This document shows positions 1 to 10,986 of a stretch of DNA of 64,000 bases, in pieces. The notes beneath the pieces are model-generated. The model saw only the letters and a program-made list of their open reading frames with translations, searched no databases and had not been told where the DNA came from. The translations under genes and the position numbers were made by a program. Source of the stretch: Dactylonectria macrodidyma (Eukaryota; Ascomycota; Sordariomycetes; Hypocreales; Nectriaceae); NCBI GenBank assembly GCA_020744425.1, contig JAGMUV010000038.1, positions 434,001 through 498,000 on the forward strand, in the 5' to 3' direction. Positions within the stretch are counted from its first letter, which is position 1; each line of letters begins with the position of its first letter.

Positions 1-1849
1 CTCCTCCTGACGGCCACGGTCTGCCAAAAGGAGCCCCGCGAACAGCTAAAGCGACAACGATACGAACGATTCTCGAACAAGCTCGTGCTGTGGCAGAAGA
101 AAATCCCCGCAAACGCCGTCGGCTCAACGATCAATCCGGAGATTCGATCGACCCTGACCAGCTCGAGGTATTATACGTGAGGTTTATTACAGCCTGCTCT
201 CTCCCATTTCGGCTCGTGGAATGCCCAGAGTTCCGAGCCCTCTTGGCCTACATCAATAACGATATCGATACTTGGCTTCCAGATACGCACGAGACTATCA
301 GGAAATGGATCATGCGGCAGTACGAAGACCAGAAGGAGAAGGTCAAGCAGCGTATACAGTCGGCGAAGTCAAGAGTTCACATCAGCTGCGACCTTTGGAC
401 TTCTCCCAACTCTTTGGCCATCTTAGGCGTAGTTGGTCACTATGTCACGGAAGACGGTCAGCTCGAACACCATATTTTGGCGTTGAAAGACATCGATAGT
501 GAGCATGACGGTTCTCACCTCGCTGAGGCAATTTTGGAAGTGGTTGACGAATGGGGCTTTGCTTCGAAGCTTGGATATTTCGTGATGGACAATGCTGGCA
601 ATAACGATACAATGATGAGATCCCTTTCGCTTGGTCAGTATAACTCACTATTTCTACTGATTGGCCCTAACATCCCACAGGCCTCCTACGCCGATATGAT
701 ATCCAATACGACCCCAAGGTTCACCGACTCCGCTGCCAAGGTCATATCATCAACCTCGCCGCCAAAGCTTTCCTCTTCGTCACCGACAATGAGAAGCTCG
801 AACGCGACGATGCTGGCCTGCATAATGTGACACTAAAGCATATTGAAGCGTGGCGGAAGAAGGGTCCTCTTGGCAAGCTTCACAACTTCGTCGTTTACAT
901 CCAACAGAGTGTTCAGCGCAGCCAAAAGTTTCTGGCTATCAGCCACAACCGTAAGCTTGCGCGAGACAATGACACAAGATGGAGCTCGTGGTATACCATG
1001 TTGAGGGCGGCATTGAATCTTAGAGATGCAATTGACGGCTATTTTAACAAATGGATGGACGCAGATTGCGATAGAGACGAGCTCTCTCCAGAGGAGTGGA
1101 CCGTCTTGGAGAAGATCAAGTTCTTCTTAGAGAAGCTGAAGATGACGACTAAGGCTCTCGAGTCATCGTTTGCAACACTCGACAATGTCCTCTTGGCGAT
1201 GGACTTCGTATTGGCACAATTCGAAGCCGGCAAGGAGGCAAGTATCGACGATCCGGTGATGACACCGATGTATAACTTGGGCTGGGCCAAGTTGGATAAG
1301 TACTATCGCCTTACTGATGAATCGCCTGCGTATGTTGCAGCCATTGTGCTCCACCCTTCGCATAAATGGCACTACATCTAGGAGAACTGGAAAAAGGAGT
1401 GGGTTGAGCCTTCAGAGAAGTTGATTGAGACACTGTGGAACGAATATAAACCTGTGGAATCACCGCTTCCTCTCTGCGAGGTCCCATCGACGACCACGAA
1501 CGAGTTCTTGAATTGGAGGAACAAGCACCTGCAGCCGTCACTTGTCATGGACGAATACGAGCGATATTGCAATTCTGAACGGGTTTATGGCTTTACAAGC
1601 GCCCTTGCATGGTGGCTAGAGGAGACGCAGCAGAAAACCTACCCGAGCCTGAGCAAGATGGCCGTGGATATACTGTCAATTCCTGCAATGTCAGCGGAGC
1701 CTGAACGACTCTTCTCTGGGGCAAAGATAACGATTACAGACCGTCGAAATCGACTTGGGAGTGATGTAATTGAAGCATTGGAGTGCCTGAAGTCATGGTT
1801 TGGGATACGAGATTTTCAGGGTGACGAGATTTGTGCAGAAGCGGTTTAG
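1..1849 (+). pseudogene. hAT-family transposase, one in-frame nonsense codon, 5' end outside window
   Basis: A DNA transposase of the hAT superfamily (cut-and-paste, 8-bp target duplications). The frame is open from position 3, so the N-terminal BED finger lies left of the window. A 47-nt intron (634-680, GT...CAG) joins two segments; across it the frame gives the hAT block RCQGHIINLAAKAFLF. Other family motifs are CDLWTS, a VMDNAGNND block, DNDTRWSSW and the C-terminal dimerisation block MSAEPERLFSGAKI. A single TAG at 1379-1381 interrupts HKWHYI/ENWK and the frame continues unchanged to 1849. CAG to TAG is a C-to-T change in CpA context. The rest is free of frameshifts, so inactivation looks recent. 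Confidence 0.9.
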
Positions 1850-2035
1850 TGATAGGGTCACGTGGGATATATTGGATGTATTGTCACACTGCCAATATAT
1901 TGGGTTCTTGGCAATAAATACAATATGAGTCATGTTCATATTGGGTAATACAATATGCACCCCTTGACAATACAATAATATTGCGAGGGGGTCCATATTG
2001 CCAATATCGTATTGTTTATATTATTAGCAACACTG
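1850..2035 (+). repeat. 3' terminal region and TIR of the hAT element
   Basis: After the transposase stop there is AT-rich DNA dense in CAATAT/ATATTG subterminal motifs. It ends at a hAT-like terminus: the reverse complement from 2035 begins CAGTGTTGCTAATAATATAA. The partner TIR would lie left of the window, so the target duplication cannot be checked. Confidence 0.65.
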
Positions 2036-2410
2036 ACCCAAAGCTTGCGCAAGTTCCGGACTCTTGCTCCCTCACCGACCGTACAGCCAACGACCCATCA
2101 AATCGCGTCAAATTCTGATCCATCGACTGTCCCAAGCAGCACAACTGATGCTGAGTACTCTTACTTGGCTTCTAGGTTCCATAAGGGCGGGAAAGACTCA
2201 CAAGATGATGCCTCCAAGGCTGAGGCGAAGGCAAGGCAGGTGGCTATACAGCGCGACCATCGTTCACGGCGCCGTGCGGAGGAGACTGTCTCCCTGACTC
2301 CCTCGATATCTCAACTGGGCGTCTCTGCAGTTCCTGATGAGCCTGGAGAAGGTATCCCTGGCGGTGATCGTCGTCGTTGTGCAGGCTAACCACTGGATTA
2401 GCCGACGGTC

Positions 2411-3338
2411 ATGGCGCACATCCAGAACATCGATGAGAAGAGCATGCTAGGACTGCGTCAGCTATCGTGGATCGATGACCGTCTCCGAGAGGCGTTCCCG
2501 AATAAGAACGAAGAGTTCTTTGGCGGCCTGAACACCCTGTTGGTTGGTGACTTCTTTCAGCTTCCCCCTGTGCTGCAGAAGCCGCTTTATTACGATAAAG
2601 AGGTTCAGGGAGTAGAGATCAAGGGCAGAAACGCATTGGCGATTCGATAAATCGGTCTTCTTGAAAGTTGTCCAGCGGCAGCGTGGCGACGATCAGGAGG
2701 CATTCTGCCTAGCTCTCGGGGAATTGCGGCTGCTTCAACTATCTGTGGAGTCCTGGAAGCTCCTTTCCAGCCGCGGACAGGCAAAACTAGACGATCAAGA
2801 GGTCGCAAGGTTTGTCAACGCCTTACGAGTATACGCCACTAAAGATAGGGTGAACGAATATAACCACTATCACCTCGACCGCCTCAGCCGGCCAGTCATC
2901 CAGGTCGTGGCTAAGAACGTCGGCCCCGGCGCGGCTGCTGCGCCTGATGACAAGGGGGCAACCTTGCGAAGCAGATCCCCATATGCATTGGCTCCCGTCT
3001 GATGCTGACGTCCAACCTTTGGCAGTGGCTGTCTCTCGCGTGAAAACGCTCGACGGTCTGATGTTGGATGCACCATTTGATCGTAATCACCTGGTCTACG
3101 GGTCTCCCCCGGATGGCATGAAGATGAAGATGAGGGATCAGGAGCTTAGGAAACGACAGGTGCTCACACGGAATCCGTACATGTCACATAATACTAAGAA
3201 TGGCCATGGCAGTGGATCAGTACGTAGATAATGCAGTAATAGTAATAGCTTCCCGGCCCGCGGACACACAGCCTTCGGCTGAGGCTACCCCATGCACCCC
3301 ATCGCCGCTCCAATGTGCATGGGGTGACGTAGTATTTT
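2411..3338 (+). mobile_element. Helitron fragment (PIF1-like helicase part), internally deleted
   Basis: Remnant of the Helitron Rep-helicase, a rolling-circle transposition protein. 2411-2640 reads as helicase with an IDEKSM Walker B-type motif and VGDFFQLPPV. A one-base frameshift near 2637 leads into RFDKSVFLKVVQRQRGDD, continuing through VVAKNVGPGA. A second shift near 2955 leads to IGSRLMLTSNLWQ. There the frame jumps directly into the C-terminal AVSRVKTLDGLMLDAPFD block, so the segment holding the HKSQ motif is deleted; the copy at 13358-14200 keeps that motif. The coding relic ends at 3231 and the element ends in the hairpin below. Sequence 2036-2410 is too decayed to assign beyond probable Helitron origin. 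Confidence 0.8.
3288..3338 (+). other. Helitron 3' terminal hairpin and end
   Basis: CCCCATGCAC (3288-3297) and GTGCATGGGG (3315-3324) form a perfect 10-bp stem with a 17-nt loop, followed by TGACGTAGTATTTT (3325-3338). The same hairpin and tail occur at 14150-14200, and the two copies diverge immediately afterwards. This defines the element's 3' end. Helitrons typically carry such a hairpin just inside the 3' end; the tail here is not the canonical CTRR. Confidence 0.75.
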
Positions 3339-3559
3339 AAACTCATCATAGTGATCAGTTGAGGGCAGTTCGGGGCTTAAATTAGGGTCGAGGTGGCGTA
3401 GTTTGAGACGCTTGCCTCCATGCTTTTAACAGCGCAGCAATCTGCGCGTGTTGGATGTTAACCCAATAGCGGAACGATAGTTCGCGCGTCGTGTCGTGGT
3501 CTGCGACGGGAGCTACGACGGGAGACTCCTAATGACCACTCAATTAGGCTTAGCTCTTG

Positions 3560-3707
3560 CCTTATCAGGTTAGACCATTGGAGCTCCAGGAGCTGGTTGC
3601 CAATCAATCCAATCCAGTCCAAATCTTCGAGAAACCCAAATCCAGTCCAGCCATTTTCCGACAAATCCAATCCAATCCAAATTGCCTCCAATCCAATAAC
3701 ATCACTG
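3560..3707. repeat. AATCC-rich subterminal array and probable hAT end
   Basis: About ten copies of AATCCAATCC-like words lie between 3600 and 3700. Read from 3707 on the minus strand the sequence begins CAGTGATGTTATTGGATTGG, the form of a hAT terminus with subterminal repeats. No transposase or second end is visible, so this is a stranded end or a deleted derivative. Confidence 0.45.
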
Positions 3708-4320
3708 ATCAGTCATTCCTGGATCCCGTCGTTTCTGACGATGAAGATAACGACAACGAGCTAAAGAGGCATTAAGCCTTCTCCCTCCAGGAACGCCGTC
3801 TTTACCAACCAAATATCAGACATCCCAATAATGAATAAATACATAATATTGCCATATTCTTATGTATTCATAGTCGTGCCCTTATATTCTTATCTATTCT
3901 TAAGCTTATGAATTATTTGTAATATAAGCTTGAGGGCCCACTTATATCGTCGTCGTCGCTGGCGAGTTCCATGACCTCGCCACCTACTGCCACATAGACT
4001 TTACGGATCAAGGCGTTCTTCACCCAATTGCTCAGGCAATGAAGTTTCTCGACAGTATCAGCCTAGTGCCGTGCCCCGACCCATGAAATTGTCCGTAGTG
4101 CGCGAGAGAATACCCGTTCCGGGTCGTCTGGCATCGCTGGGACACGGAGTACGTCAATGGCCAAGCACGAAACGTTGGAGGAGTTCGTCCAAATACTTCT
4201 AGAGGCTTCGTCGGCAGCGTGTCATGGCTGCAATCAACATGAAACATGCTCGTGTAAGCAAGCGTGGTGGGGCATCCCTGTGGGGAGGTGGCGGATCCAT
4301 ATTCTCAAGAATATAAGAAT
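3708..4320. other. Intergenic stretch with a diverged copy of the 100-bp repeat
   Basis: No gene recognised. 3818-3935 is an AT-rich, diverged, inverted relative of the 100-bp repeat at 4321-4420, sharing CAGACATCCCA and ATTCTTAAGCTTAT. The remainder has no long open frame or known motif. Confidence 0.4.
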
Positions 4321-4420
4321 TATGTATTCATTGGCGGCCTCTATATTCTTATCCTTATGCATAAGCTTAAGAATGAATATGCTCTTAAGAATGGATATAT
4401 ATTCATTACTGGGATGTCTG
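4321..4420 (+). repeat. 100-bp interspersed repeat, copy 1
   Basis: This block matches the reverse complement of 10581-10680 base for base by eye. It begins TATGTATTCATTGGCGGCC and ends ACTGGGATGTCTG. An older relative lies at 3818-3935. No coding content is convincing; a small MITE is possible. Confidence 0.75.
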
Positions 4421-5746
4421 CCAAATATCCTCTGAAATCTTTGAATTGGCCGACTTCAGTTGGTTGAATCTCCACCTACCTTCTTTACATCATCGTCTCC
4501 TGCTTGGTTGTCAGATGCACCCATCCGGATTACCCTATATTCTATGCCAACACGCAATAGCAACATATAAAACTATGGTTCCTCAGCATGAGCGGCGTAT
4601 TTCTCGATGCTCTCTTGGCGGTTTTAAGAGTGTTGAATTCTCGAGAAGGCCAGGTCTAGGATAATTCCGACTTTTCCCGTTGGCCGTAGACTTTCGTAAA
4701 TACAAAATACAATTCCCATACTCAGTAAAGGTTCTGCATTCCCCCCCACTGGACTCCAAGTACAACCCCTACCAGAACTCATTATGCCTAAGCTGGTTTC
4801 ACTGAAAAGGGCTGCTTGCGCTATCACCAGCATAAAAGTGGCACACATCAGGCTGAAACGCGCGTCCCGGCCAGTACAGCAATGTCCGCCTTCCTGAAAA
4901 GACAGTCTAGCCGCTGATCAGCTGCGTACCCCGCAATGCATTGGAGTGTGTGGATGCTTGTCTCCCGATACTTCCGTCTTAGCATTAGCTATTGGTTCTG
5001 TTTTGGCTTATTTCAGTGGCCAAACTCATGAGAGTCTAATTAATTGTCACCTTACATGAAAAGTGAGAGGAACAATAATAACCGTATAGTGTCGCTACCC
5101 TAGACGAGGTACAAATCACGTTACCGGTAATTGCGAGTGTCGCATCATTATTTCCTTGCTGCTCTACCACCCAGCTATGGTCTTCAAGTCAGCATACGAG
5201 ATTTTGATGCCGCCTTCCATATTTGATGAGGATCTCGCAAGCGAACTCTTCACCTGTCTGTCTCTCAGCCAACCCAGATACATCAATTTTAGAAGGCCTT
5301 GAGATCTCACGCGGCCCGCAATCGAGTCATTCCCACACCATCTAACGATCAGTTGCCCAAATCAGTAATCGAGATCCCTTTTCCCACGAATGCTTGGGCA
5401 ATCACATATTGATGTATTGGTGCCCAACTATTTGCAGCTTAGCTATCATGCCTGCGAAATCTGACAGTCTACCATCCCTCTTTGCAATTGAGATGCCCTT
5501 TTACTTTTTACTTTTACGTAACGCGGCTAATACTGGTTGATGGGATTTTATCATGTGGTCTCTGAGTGCACCTTATGAATGAATCAATGAATTTATTACG
5601 CCCGGGGGGAAGCCTCATAGGGCCCACACGCTAAGTCATTTACGTCCTAATCAATCGTAGTACACAATCCAGATGTTCCAATGCATTTTTTCCGAACCGT
5701 AATTCTCCTGTCGTCTTGACAATGTACTGGCCTCTGTTGGTGGTGG
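4421..5746. other. Intergenic, nothing recognised
   Basis: Only short unsupported frames. No RNA gene, TIR pair or recognisable domain was seen. 5647-5746 may be the outer part of the LINE 3' fragment that follows, but it does not match the other LINE copies. Confidence 0.4.
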
Positions 5747-5818
5747 GTGACAGGCCTGCTTGAAGGCCGATCTCTCCAAGTGTTCAGCATCCTATCTTCA
5801 GCGCCTGAAGCGGTTGGT
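5747..5818 (-). mobile_element. LINE (Tad-like) 3' fragment
   Basis: On the minus strand this carries the block GATAGGATGCTGAACACTTG plus the AAGCAGGC run. The same block occurs in the 3' part of the LINE at 30248-30330 and again at 62969-63036. It is a short 3' relic. Confidence 0.6.
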
Positions 5819-6212
5819 CTGTTGATTTTGAGGCCCAGACGCTCGTTGTCCACTTTGATCGTTGTTGTCTTCTTGGCTGTTGATTGCTCCGTCGTTCGTT
5901 ACTTAAGTCGTTCGCTGCTTCGGGGCCGAGAGAACAAGTATCCCAGTCCCCCAGTCCCGCCTTTTTTTGGTCCCCCTTGGCCAGATTCGAACCGACTGCC
6001 TCCTGGTTCCTTCAACCGGCTGCGGCCGATAGTGCCTTCGATTACACTATCCGGGAATATTGGGGTATCTTCGTGCATATCAGACTGATGACATCATGAA
6101 CCGCATTTTGCCGAAGGAGAAGAAATGTTGGCACAAGGGGATCGGGCCACGTAATATCCACGGGAATTCCCCACTATTCTTCGCCTGGTGCCTGCACTTC
6201 ATTCCGATGCCT

Positions 6213-7230
6213 GCTTGACCGGCTGCAGCCACATCAGCCCCGTCGTAGGGGTGGAGTCTAGCAAGGCAGATTTGAGCGCACGCTACGGACGACCATTTCA
6301 AAAGTCTTTGCCCGCGCTAAGGGCGCCACACTCTCGAATCCCTGCTCGGTACCTGACAGTACATTAAGCCTCCTGTTGCTACAGGTGAGTATCCGCTAAA
6401 TCTATCGCAGCTTTAGTGGCATAATGACTTATTATCTCCAGCTAGTGGGCTAAGTGCGCTATAGTATAGGGCCTCCTTTAGCGTCAAGGTTTACGCAATG
6501 TACTTACTGTACTTTTGAAGGAAAAAGCAAAATGTGGCTTGGGCGCGGGCAAAGACTTTTGAAATGGTCCTCCGTCGACAGGGGTCTAATCGCGGGCAGC
6601 TGACCACGTAGTGGCGGAGACACAGCGCCATCGGGCGTTCAGACTTGTGACAGACTGACAAATGCAGGCGAGCAACCTGAAAGCCAAGAAGTCGTCTGTT
6701 CAGCTCGGCGAGTCACTCAGCGGTGCGACGGGGGAATTGAGGCAGGGTAGCGAGGGGACCGGATGGGGAATCATTGGCTGTAGGACTAGGATCTTGCCTC
6801 GGTTGTGAGCTGACACGGAAGCGGTGGGTAGCTCAAAGCGTGTCGCTTACCCCGCACACCATGCCAGCATCAAGTCGTAGTAGGGCAGACCGGCCAGCCC
6901 CCGCGCTGATTGGTAGAACCGACTAGATGACTGCGTTATCTATTCGTCTTCAAAAGAAAAAAACTTGCTGCTGCATTGCAGGTTGAGCTACCCGTCTTGC
7001 CTTACACAATACGAAGACTTACGAGTTGCTTATGTTTGACGGCAGCCAAGGCGGGTAAAGCCGGCAAGATGCGGTATGCTCTCAACCAACGTTGCCGAAA
7101 ATGCATTGACCGACTGCTGCCTGATACTCAAATCTGCAGCCACGCCAAAACAGACATGCACTTTGCCAGCCGAATTGCACATCGTCTTTGTCGAGGTGTA
7201 CAGTACGTTTGAAGGAGGCCCGAGCGTCTG
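6213..7230 (+). repeat. Long repeat R1, copy 1 (with MITE)
   Basis: Aligns by eye, in the same orientation, with 19358-20700. It starts at TTGACCGGCTGCAGCC and runs through TTATCTATTCG, the AAAAAAACT run and TGCTGCATTGCA to TACGTTTGA. Differences are mostly transitions. No coding potential is shared. It may be part of a larger non-coding or decayed element of unknown class. Confidence 0.7.
6285..6575. mobile_element. MITE-like inverted-repeat element
   Basis: A perfect 27-bp inverted repeat (6291-6317 and 6543-6569, ending TTTGCCCGCGC) extends with one mismatch to 6285 and 6575 and encloses about 225 bp with no frame. The second R1 copy lacks this segment at the corresponding place, so it acts as an empty site. 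The target duplication is unclear. Confidence 0.7.
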
Positions 7231-7682
7231 TCAATGACCTAATGACCCTCTTTGTGTTGCTCAAGACACGCATCCTGACGTGACATTGGGTCCGGGAGGG
7301 ACGTCATTCCGTTGCGGCAGCCTGATGGTTCTTGGCATTGTGGATCCTGATCACAGCAGCGCTTCCGCGCAGGACTGTGGCTGAGCGCTTTGTATGGCTG
7401 TGCTCAGTCTAGCTTTCCGCCACCACAAATGTCCCTGCGTGCCGGAACAAAAATGATTGCGATGGAGGAGCGGGCCGGACGTGAACCCTGCTCATAGGAT
7501 TTGTGGCTTGGTTTCGAGGACACGAAGGGTGCCTAAGGCTTAAAGGCTGACACTAACCTCGACCAGCGCGAATCCTCAACGCTGTCCGTCCTCATCTTCC
7601 TTTACATTCCGCGGCGCGCACGAGCAGCCTCAAGCCTACGGTCGAATTTCCACGACCCTTTCTGCTTTTATTTTGTCTCGCA
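7231..7682. other. Upstream region of the HET gene
   Basis: No gene recognised. The last 100 bases have pyrimidine-rich runs suitable for a 5' leader; no clear TATA box was found. Confidence 0.4.
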
Positions 7683-10067
7683 ATGGACATAGTGCAATTC
7701 CAAACGCATTCATGCGACCAATGCCAGAAGATCATTTTCGGTCTCCGCCACGAATTTGAAAAGTCGGCGAAGGCGGTTTTCGACCTCGATGACCAGCTCA
7801 AGAAAGGAACCTTCGGTGCGAACCCCCAACCAGAGACTAATCGTCAGCCCCACTTTGGAAGCTTCCTGCGTCCGTTCCGTCACTTTAAACGGACGCAGGA
7901 AGCTTCCAAAGTGGGACTGACGATTAATCAAAAGGGTGAGACGAACATGGCTGAAAGAGGCGCGTTGTTCGATGTCACGTTTGGTGAACTTTGCACCGGC
8001 GCTGCGGCTGGGTGTCAGCTGCTCAACTGGATCATGGACGACGAGTGGATCTCCAGCGAAATAATTCACAGTCTCGCTCAAAGAGATATGATAATCGATG
8101 ATCCGAACCAGAAACTAGGGTGGGCCTTCAAAGACTCGTCGCTGTGGTTTGATGGATGGCTTGGGGAGCCATGCCCGGAAAACACACTACACAAGATTCG
8201 TCCCAGCCTAGGAGACTCTTTGAACCAATGTCGTCTGTGGGCTTCGACGTACCAAGGCACCGGAAACCCGCTTGATATCGAGTTCATCCAGTTCTTCGGC
8301 TTGTGGGATCCCGTAACCCAAAAGATTGTTTACCGAACAAGACATGGTTTTCAAGCTTTCGCACAACCAGAAGATCCCTCATCACGCACCGTCTCGAACA
8401 GGCCCATCGCGAGATACCCGGGCTCAAGCACAAATCTTGTGAGAATGTCTTCGTGGCTAAATCATTGCCAGGAGCACCACAATTGCAAAACCATGCCAGG
8501 TGTAATGCCCACGCGGCTCATCGAAATTACGGGCACACCAGAAACTATCAGCTTGCGACTCCGCCAGACGGAAGAAGTAGGACGCGTTCCATTTGCCGCG
8601 CTTAGTTATTGCTGGGGCGGTGAACAGCCTATGAAATGCCTTAGCTCCAACATCGTTTCGTATGGAACTGCGATTCCGTTCGAGAAGCAACCGCCAACGA
8701 TCAAAGATGCCGCAAAGGTCTGTCAGGGAATGGGACTTCAGTACCTTTGGATAGATGCGCTTTGTATCATCCAGGATGATTCCAATGACAAATCTGTTGA
8801 GATTGCCAAAATGCCCTCCATCTATGGCAGCGCTACGGTCACTATTGCGGCAGCCCGATCGTCCTCGGCCACCGAGGGATTCCTGGGGGAAAGATTTCCT
8901 GGCCCTAGAGGAGGCGCCATTGTTTCGTATCGCTGCATGGATGGTGAACTTGGTTCTATCACTCTCGTAAAGCTCGATGACGGCGGTTTTGAATCGGTAG
9001 AGCCAATCGACGAAAGGGGCTGGACTCTTCAGGAGCGGTTGTTATCCTCTAGGATCATTGAATTCGGCTCTCGGCAGACGAGATGGATATGTCCAGAAAT
9101 AAGATCTTCGGGGTTCTCCCTCGAAGGTTTTACAGATGGCTGGAAGAGGGATGTGAACTTCAGCAGCAAGCGAAAGACAGAGGCCTTGGACCTCGAGAAT
9201 ATCCGCACTGCCAAGTCCACGATTGACTTTTATGGCCGACCAAGGGACAGCAAATTCCAGGAGTATTTAAATTCCATGGAACATTGGGAGACAATATGCG
9301 AAACATTCACCGAGCGAGCATTGACACTCTCGTCCGATCGCGTGTTGGCCATTTCTGGAATTGCGCAAATCTTCGCCAGATTATCCGGGGATCAGTACAT
9401 TGCTGGTCTCTGGAAGTCGTGCTTCCACTCTGGGCTGCTGTGGAAGATTCAACACAGCCATCTGAGTCCCAAGAATATACCTCAGCCAACAACCTACCAA
9501 GGCCCTTCATGGTCATGGCTCTCTGTAAACGGGCCCGTCAACTTTGGCCAAGTCTGTAGGCCATCCGAATGCGTTGCAGAGATTCTCAGCTGCGAGACGG
9601 AGCCTGCAAACGAAACAGCACCATACGGCTTAATTCGTGAGGGCTCTGGCCGACTAGTGTTGGCTGCTCGTACTGCTCCAGGAATAAGAACCAAGGTGCC
9701 ATTGAGGTCTCCTGGAAAATTCAAAGATGAGGTGATGATTCTAGGCTTCGGCGAGTCCGTCGTTTGCTACGCTACCGCCGAGATGCACTGTGACGTTAAA
9801 GAGGCAAAGATCGACGAGGAAGAGGAAGCCGCTGGCTGTCTAGTTGTAGAGATCTCTCGGAGGAACGACGGGGACAAACTGTCCTGCCAGGGACTGGTTC
9901 TTCGGTGGAGCTCACCGGAGAGGAAAACATACTCCCGCGTCGGACGATTCTCCTATTACGGTGATCGTAAAGGACGCCTTTTCGCCGAGCATATTAAAGA
10001 TGGACAGTCTGCAGAGTTGGAGTTTGACTGGTTTACGGATGAGCCGAAGGTTATAGAGATCATCTAA
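7683..10067 (+). CDS. HET-domain (heterokaryon incompatibility) protein, 794 aa
   Basis: Single-exon gene with the HET domain (PF06985) at about residues 300-450. The visible blocks are FAALSYCWGG, LQYLWIDALCIIQDD, SIYGSATVTIAAA and ERGWTLQERLLSSRIIEFG, all hallmarks of the family. HET proteins act in fungal nonself recognition and trigger cell death when incompatible hyphae fuse. The start is the ATG at 7683, the first in frame. The N-terminal 90 residues look atypical and include a 39-bp inverted repeat inside the coding sequence (separate entry); the next in-frame Met, in a TNMAERGALF context after the hairpin, could be an alternative start. Nothing beyond the HET domain is recognised in the C-terminal half. 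Confidence 0.9.
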   Translation: MDIVQFQTHSCDQCQKIIFGLRHEFEKSAKAVFDLDDQLKKGTFGANPQPETNRQPHFGSFLRPFRHFKRTQEASKVGLTINQKGETNMAERGALFDVTFGELCTGAAAGCQLLNWIMDDEWISSEIIHSLAQRDMIIDDPNQKLGWAFKDSSLWFDGWLGEPCPENTLHKIRPSLGDSLNQCRLWASTYQGTGNPLDIEFIQFFGLWDPVTQKIVYRTRHGFQAFAQPEDPSSRTVSNRPIARYPGSSTNLVRMSSWLNHCQEHHNCKTMPGVMPTRLIEITGTPETISLRLRQTEEVGRVPFAALSYCWGGEQPMKCLSSNIVSYGTAIPFEKQPPTIKDAAKVCQGMGLQYLWIDALCIIQDDSNDKSVEIAKMPSIYGSATVTIAAARSSSATEGFLGERFPGPRGGAIVSYRCMDGELGSITLVKLDDGGFESVEPIDERGWTLQERLLSSRIIEFGSRQTRWICPEIRSSGFSLEGFTDGWKRDVNFSSKRKTEALDLENIRTAKSTIDFYGRPRDSKFQEYLNSMEHWETICETFTERALTLSSDRVLAISGIAQIFARLSGDQYIAGLWKSCFHSGLLWKIQHSHLSPKNIPQPTTYQGPSWSWLSVNGPVNFGQVCRPSECVAEILSCETEPANETAPYGLIREGSGRLVLAARTAPGIRTKVPLRSPGKFKDEVMILGFGESVVCYATAEMHCDVKEAKIDEEEEAAGCLVVEISRRNDGDKLSCQGLVLRWSSPERKTYSRVGRFSYYGDRKGRLFAEHIKDGQSAELEFDWFTDEPKVIEII
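7838..7926. repeat. 39-bp inverted repeat inside the HET coding sequence
   Basis: Arms 7838-7876 and 7888-7926 pair with one mismatch around an 11-nt loop; the frame stays open through the hairpin. The core is GGAAGCTTCCTGCGTCCG and its complement. It could be a tiny palindromic insertion or a replication-generated snap-back. Confidence 0.9.
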
Positions 10068-10479
10068 GAGGTGCGGTTATTGGCTTGTTCTTTACGAGAT
10101 ATTTTAATGTGCCTTTTTATGTATGTTTTGGTCGACAGAGCCCCTTGAATTTCTTAAAATGATCTATCATTTAGTGATAAATAGCGTTTTGCTCAGGTAT
10201 ATCCGGCTAAGAAATTGACGTTGAAGGCTGGCTCTAAAAGTTACTATACATTAACAGTCTGCGAAACCTGCACGAGTCTACTGCAGGAGACTAATCCGAA
10301 ATGAAGAGCGACGCAACCATTCTCAGACCTCGTGCGGCAGTCTCATATCACCCGCGCCGCTTTGACCTTTGGCACTGGTGCACTTTTCTCAGGTGCGGCA
10401 ATCTAATCCTCCGCAACCCGTGCGTCGCTCATCCGCGCCACTTTGGCCCTCGCTACCTTAACACGGGCGCAGCTGCCTC
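10068..10479. other. Intergenic, 3' of HET gene
   Basis: AT-rich just after the stop (possible 3' UTR and polyadenylation region), then GC-rich sequence with no recognised feature. Confidence 0.4.
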
Positions 10480-10580
10480 TTAGACAGGACTCTTGCGCTT
10501 ACGACCACGTTTCCCCTTGCCCATGGTGGCAGCTTCCTTCGCAGCACGCTTCTCTCTCGCCTTTACGATGTCCTTATACC
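10480..10580 (-). pseudogene. Basic C-terminal tail fragment, possibly of a transposase
   Basis: On the minus strand a short frame reads a lysine/arginine-rich tail (AREKRAAKEAATMGKGKRG) ending at a stop. Such tails occur at the end of some pogo-type transposases, but no diagnostic domain is present. The frame runs upstream into the 100-bp repeat and the pogo TIR only by chance. Confidence 0.3.
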
Positions 10581-10680
10581 CAGACATCCCAGTAATGAAT
10601 ATATATCCATTCTTAAGAGCATATTCATTCTTAAGCTTATGCATAAGGATAAGAATATAGAGGCCGCCAATGAATACATA
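10581..10680 (-). repeat. 100-bp interspersed repeat, copy 2
   Basis: Inverted, apparently identical copy of 4321-4420. It ends exactly at the TA target duplication of the pogo-type element that follows. Confidence 0.75.
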
Positions 10681-10986
10681 CCATCCAGTACCCCTCTGCC
10701 GATAAGACCCCTCTACTGATAAGCAAAAAAAAAGTTTCCCCATACAAAATGCCCAATTTCACTTACACGGTGCTTGGCCAAAATTGAAGTTATTTACGTG
10801 AAACAAGTTGTGTCTTATTGAGAGTTTCATGCTGTTTCGTATTATGCTATTGTTGCTTACGCTATATGGGTGGTTTGGCCGCATGGAACTATCGCAAAAT
10901 TTCTATCAATGCCTCCTCCACGAACACTCCTCCCCAAAGCTTGTAGGACTTTTATCTGCGCCGGCCTTCCATAATCGGCTTGAAAA

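Noticed and set aside
5970..6000. tRNA-like B box (GGTTCGAATCT on the minus strand)
   Set aside because: No pairing T-arm, acceptor stem or anticodon arm could be built around it.
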